Shown here: positions 60,759 to 64,000 of the stretch, piece after piece
Layout: each line of letters opens with the position of its first letter
How positions within the stretch are numbered: the stretch's first letter is position 1
Origin: Cladocopium goreaui
Taxonomy: Eukaryota > Sar > Dinophyceae > Suessiales > Symbiodiniaceae
Direction: 5' to 3'
DNA length: 64,000 nucleotides
NCBI GenBank assembly: GCA_947184155.2
Contig: CAMXCT020001446.1
Location: forward strand, 344,001 to 408,000
The notes under the pieces: model-generated
The model's input: only the letters and a program-made list of their open reading frames with translations
What the model was told of the DNA's origin: nothing
The model's database searches: none
Made by a program: the position numbers and the translations under genes

Positions 60759-61369
60759 GTGACATTAGCCTTTTGACATCTGCATGCTGACTACAGTCCG
60801 AAGGAACTGCAGCGAAGACTGCGGCCCTCCCTCACCCTGAGGATGTTGGACATGAAAAGATGGCAAGTTCGCTAGCTGCTAATTTTGTGAACAGAATTCT
60901 TGAAGTTGAGCTGATGAGTTTTTGTTTGTTTGTCTTTGCATGGGACCCCTTGCCACGCTGCTTACTAGAAGGCCCGCAGCATTCCTAGTTCAAATAATAG
61001 CATCGGACTCTTGATCCTCACCGAGGCCTTCCTGATATAAGCCTGGTCACATACCAACTAGATCGATCGTTAGATCTATGGGATCCTAGATATGCCATAC
61101 AGCACAGGCCGTTTGCTTCTGACTGGTTATTTTGTTGTCGTTGCGTCAGTTTGCAAAGCCCTTGAGAATTGTTCTCTCGTGATCTCCTCAGCAATATCGG
61201 CTCCAATTTAGATGTTCTGACATGCTACTAGTCTGTTTGCAGGTCCTTATACACCCCTCTGCATCCTACTTAGGCATTGTTGAGTTCCGTGGTTGCAAAT
61301 ATAACAGCGAGGCCTCTCTGGCTAAAGACTGTCAGGGTTGCCTCCGATTACTTATTCCCAGGGGCAAGC
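60759..61369. other. Spacer and leader
   Basis: No supported gene; the ATG at 61222 opens only 60 codons. Ends with hairpin 6. Confidence 0.5.
61318..61335 (+). repeat. Element B hairpin 6, CTGGC stem, short loop
   Basis: CTGGC, loop TAAAGACT, GTCAG (one G-T wobble). 34 nt upstream of ATG 61370, which favours that start. Confidence 0.8.
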
Positions 61370-62488
61370 ATGCGACTCCGTGTCTGCCATGGAATCCACG
61401 GTGAAACAGCCCTGACGATGGACGTCTTGGACCGGACAACCCTCGGATGGGACATTATTAAACAGACGGCTAAGGTGCTCGAGTTGGACTCACCTTTTCA
61501 AGTGGTCCTATACGCAGCCAGCTCGTCAGTAATCCAACCGCCTTTGAGGGCTGTTCAGTTCAACACAGATACAAATGAGGCAACATTCTGCTATATAGTG
61601 CAGTCGTTACAAGTCCCGTCAGCACAGCAATACCGAGACCTTCTCGCTGCCATTTGTCACAAGGATGTGATTGATGTAAGCTATCTTCTAGGTAAGGGCG
61701 TAGGCCTTATGGACATGGCTACGGAGGAAGGGCATATTAGTACATTAGTAGCTTCAGCTATCCTTCGAGACCATTCTGCTGATCCATACGCTTCCCAGAC
61801 TGCTGCTGGCCACTGTTTCCCTCGACATGGAGCCACACTAACCTACCTACTGCTACAAGCCCATGCTGACCCCAATATCATTCCGCCCAAAACAAAACCT
61901 ACCACCATGTTGGAGTTAGCAGTTGAGTTGGGCAGCTCGCAGCATGTACAAATTTTGCTTGAAGCTGGTGCCTCAGTGATGCCAGTGAAGGGAGCGCTCC
62001 CCCCCCTTTTTCTTGCTGTCCTTCATCGACACAGGACTAATGTACAGCTGCTCCTAGACGCACAAGCGGACCCGTGGCAGGAGATTCCGATTGCTTCCGT
62101 GCTTTGCCATTCATTGGAATGGCATGGTTACCCTGCCCGAAAAGAAGTCTTCAACTCTGTACAAGCTGCTGCTGCGCAAAGTGCTGAAGACACAGTCATT
62201 GATATGCTACAGCAATGGTGTAGCGCCACAGACAAGAACAGAAGTGAGCAAGCCTTTTTAGCGCGAGTGAAATCCACAACTTTGACAGATCGGGCTACCC
62301 CAATCATCAATCGAATTGTTTGGAAATACCAACACATCATTGAGAAACAGTCTCGACAACCAGATTTTACTACGTTTCGATGGCGCAGAATACTCGACGG
62401 CTTGTCTTTACCAGTACAACTACGCCCTGAGCTGCGGACGCCCCCGGAGCCCAACCAGGAAGACACATTCCTACACCAAGTTGACTAA
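61370..62488 (+). CDS. Ubiquitin-like plus ankyrin-repeat protein (372 aa)
   Basis: The open frame reaches back to 61277, but hairpin 6 and the ubiquitin-like start favour ATG 61370. Residues 1-55 look like a beta-grasp ubiquitin-like domain (MRLRVCHG, then TMDVLDRTTLGWDIIKQTAK). From about 95 come ankyrin-type units: YRDLLAAICHKDVIDVSYLL, a degenerate unit, TLTYLLLQAHADPNI, MLELAVELGSSQHVQILLEA, and LFLAVLHRHRTNVQLLLDAQ. The C-terminal 120 residues are helical. Proteins joining a ubiquitin-like start to ankyrin repeats are abundant in dinoflagellates, so this may be a captured host gene. A protein-binding adaptor role is likely; partner unknown. Confidence 0.78.
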   Translation: MRLRVCHGIHGETALTMDVLDRTTLGWDIIKQTAKVLELDSPFQVVLYAASSSVIQPPLRAVQFNTDTNEATFCYIVQSLQVPSAQQYRDLLAAICHKDVIDVSYLLGKGVGLMDMATEEGHISTLVASAILRDHSADPYASQTAAGHCFPRHGATLTYLLLQAHADPNIIPPKTKPTTMLELAVELGSSQHVQILLEAGASVMPVKGALPPLFLAVLHRHRTNVQLLLDAQADPWQEIPIASVLCHSLEWHGYPARKEVFNSVQAAAAQSAEDTVIDMLQQWCSATDKNRSEQAFLARVKSTTLTDRATPIINRIVWKYQHIIEKQSRQPDFTTFRWRRILDGLSLPVQLRPELRTPPEPNQEDTFLHQVD

Positions 62489-62669
62489 TGTTGTGCTCCA
62501 GATGAACATTTGCCCAGTAGGATGCGAGTATTAGGCAAAAAGGAACTCTGGCCTGCTTGTTATCGTCAGACACTCGAAAGAATGTACACATACAGCACTT
62601 CTCAGTTGAGCCATGGTTTTTGTAATGCACCAGCACCGTGTGCTCTGTCACAGAGTTACACTGCTTCCT

Positions 62670-62689
62670 GCGAGCCCATTGGCTCAAAG
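62670..62689 (+). other. Possible degenerate spliced-leader relic
   Basis: Reads GCGAGCCCATTGGCTCAAAG. The inner AGCC and the end TTGGCTCAA match the dinoflagellate leader, with small indels. Less certain than the relic at 36589-36608, and 770 nt from the next ATG. Confidence 0.4.
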
Positions 62690-62935
62690 AGACAGTCGTA
62701 GACAGTCTTGCTGCCTTAGCTCATTTCCAGGAAAGGGCCCTCCTCACAACGTTAAGGGATAGAACTAGCCAACTTCCCGGTTATCGGGCGAAGGGTATTG
62801 CTACAGTGTCGTCTTCATTCAACTAAGTAGATATTGATCTCTCGTGCATTGGAACCACATTCCACGATAGCATCCATCATTGCTCATTCCACCTCATCTT
62901 ACTGCTCCCTCCTGTTTATTTGACGTCTGGTTTCT

Positions 62936-62954
62936 CTGGCCAAAGACGTGCCAG
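62936..62954 (+). repeat. Element B hairpin 7, CTGGC stem
   Basis: CTGGC, loop CAAAGACGT, GCCAG. Perfect stem; compared with CTGAC/GTCAG the fourth pair is changed on both sides. Confidence 0.9.
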
Positions 62955-63021
62955 GGTTATCAGCGCCTCTTTTCACCTCTTCTCCCTTTCTTCTCTTTTC
63001 TCCCTCTCGTGCTTGGATTCT

Positions 63022-63039
63022 CTGACTAAAGACTGTCAG
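63022..63039 (+). repeat. Element B hairpin 8, CTGAC stem, short loop
   Basis: CTGAC, loop TAAAGACT, GTCAG. Same short-loop variant as hairpin 6. Confidence 0.85.
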
Positions 63040-63191
63040 GGCTTCCAGCTTCTTCCTCCGGTTCCCTCCCCCTGATTCACCTCTTTCGCTCACTACGTGT
63101 GCGCTACCTAGCTTAATCATTGCTCCTAAATCTTCGTGTCCTGGTTGTTTGATTTGATCCTTTTTGTTTGCGCTCTGGGTGCTTGAACTGC

Positions 63192-63210
63192 CTGGCCAAA
63201 GACGTGTCAG
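63192..63210 (+). repeat. Element B hairpin 9, CTGGC/GTCAG stem
   Basis: CTGGC, loop CAAAGACGT, GTCAG, with one G-T wobble. Confidence 0.85.
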
Positions 63211-63369
63211 GTTTTTCAACACCTGCCCCCCCTCTCCCCCTCTTTTTTGGTTTGTTTGGTTGGTTGTTGTGCTGTTGGCCTTTTCTTGTTGTTGCCTGCC
63301 TTGTTGGTCGTTCTTTTGTTCCTCCCGGTCGGTTTTTCTGACTTATTCTAATTGGTGTGCTTGAGTCTT

Positions 63370-63388
63370 CTGACCAAGGACGTGTCAG
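63370..63388 (+). repeat. Element B hairpin 10, CTGAC stem
   Basis: CTGAC, loop CAAGGACGT, GTCAG. 75 nt upstream of ATG 63464. Confidence 0.9.
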
Positions 63389-63463
63389 GATTCTCAACAC
63401 CTCCCACCCTCCCCCTTTCTTTAATTCTGTAGTCAAATCAGCTGCCCAGGTATTCACAGTGTG

Positions 63464-64000
63464 ATGTCTCTGCTTTCCAGAGAACAGGTTGCGAAGTCTT
63501 GGTATGAAAAGAACCCAAATATCAGGTTCTTTGACCTGCTCTACGCAATTGAACAGCACAAGAGCATTTCGACTGAATACGGGCTAAATGTATCGATTGA
63601 GCAGCACTGGCGATTTGGAGACCCCCATAAGAAGACAGCTGCACCGGATCGGCATGACTATGAAATTGCCATGGTCGACGGGAGCGAAACCTTACCTGGA
63701 CCTGATTGGCACAAGTTGTACCGATGGCTGGTTAGTCAGAGCTCAGCGTTTCTGCCCTACCACACGGTATATCTGGTGACGGACAATCGGGATCTGCAAT
63801 CAGACGAGGTCAAGTCGGTGCCTGGACTCAACCATTGGCCCATGGTCGCTGCTTGGTGGAAAGAACGGCTACGATATGTCGGTCCATATGGCGAACTTAC
63901 CACAGTTGTCTTTGTCCACATTTCGGCTGACACTGGTCTTCACAAGGTACACCCGACATGGGCTGGGACGTACATCCTTGATGCTTGTGTATTCCTCTTT
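63464..64000 (+). CDS. N-terminus of element B helicase polyprotein (partial)
   Basis: ATG 63464 opens 179 codons to the right edge without a stop. From residue 70 it aligns with residues about 140-260 of element A's helicase polyprotein: LPYHTVYLVTDNRDL versus LPEYATVYVYVDNRKL, then ISADTGLHKVHPTWAG versus IHADTGLHQVHYTWAG. The first 70 residues differ; element A has an acidic region there. The helicase and hydrolase domains would lie beyond the window. This places a helicase gene downstream of RNase H in element B too. Confidence 0.85.
   Translation, partial: MSLLSREQVAKSWYEKNPNIRFFDLLYAIEQHKSISTEYGLNVSIEQHWRFGDPHKKTAAPDRHDYEIAMVDGSETLPGPDWHKLYRWLVSQSSAFLPYHTVYLVTDNRDLQSDEVKSVPGLNHWPMVAAWWKERLRYVGPYGELTTVVFVHISADTGLHKVHPTWAGTYILDACVFLF

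Larger units (their letters stand above)
62489..63463. other. Long leader of the element B helicase gene
   Basis: No supported gene. Contains a spliced-leader-like stretch (62670-62689) and four hairpins (62936-63388) separated by C/T-rich tracts, then ATG 63464. Confidence 0.6.

Overview
The window looks like nuclear DNA of a dinoflagellate, most likely a Symbiodiniaceae-type alga. Four observations support this. A spliced-leader relic lies on the minus strand at 36589-36608 and differs from the canonical dinoflagellate leader only in its central A/T run, with a shorter second relic directly behind it. A ubiquitin-like plus ankyrin protein is present. Reverse-transcriptase elements carry a C5-cytosine methyltransferase, an arrangement already reported for Symbiodinium LINEs. 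The remaining long genes have no visible introns. The species cannot be named from the sequence alone.

Layout. Two very large, related, colinear multigene elements point away from each other. Element A (minus strand, from about 36.6 kb leftwards) reads: spliced-leader relic, three hairpins, a 2413-codon ORF with a USP-like domain and a DNA methyltransferase, endonuclease-reverse transcriptase (28870-26057), RNase H plus a second polymerase-like module (to 22681), a decayed 4 kb stretch, a disordered/coiled-coil protein (18213-16642), a roughly 2700-residue helicase polyprotein (15964-7817), then small helical ORFs (7335-6925, 4327-4067, 1718-1338). A further partial ORF runs off the left edge. 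Element B (plus strand, from about 40.1 kb rightwards) repeats the order: methyltransferase, endonuclease, reverse transcriptase, RNase H/polymerase-like, about 11 kb of small genes, then the start of the homologous helicase polyprotein at 63464, cut by the right edge. Element B's 5' end is lost: the sequence before 40128 is an antisense fragment of element A's helicase. Region 36.3-38.2 kb between the elements is repeats and gene debris.

The most striking signals are structural. (1) Small hairpins with a constant loop and a changing but mostly still-paired stem sit in the leaders of most genes. Element B uses loop CAAAGACGT (10 copies, 53.6-63.4 kb). Element A uses loop RGTACCC or close variants (about 17 copies). 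The leftmost gene uses CGTGMCGCA. (2) Element B carries two copies, 99.7% identical, of a roughly 1.05 kb noncoding insert, one in the methyltransferase gene and one between reverse transcriptase and RNase H. Both sit at a codon boundary, and removing the same 1053 nt reconnects both reading frames, as an intron would. The insert carries its own hairpin family (loop TTGGTGACTC).

How the parts may work together (inference): the endonuclease, reverse transcriptase and RNase H would copy and insert the element. The methyltransferase could mark new copies. The helicase polyprotein and the second polymerase-like module suggest a more elaborate replication scheme than an ordinary LINE. The hairpins may be processing, trans-splicing, translation or packaging signals of a polycistronic transcript. 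Both copies carry frameshifts at different places, so they are either decaying or contain residual long-read errors. Many start codons below were moved from the longest open frame to the first ATG; the resulting ATGs lie just downstream of hairpins in several cases.
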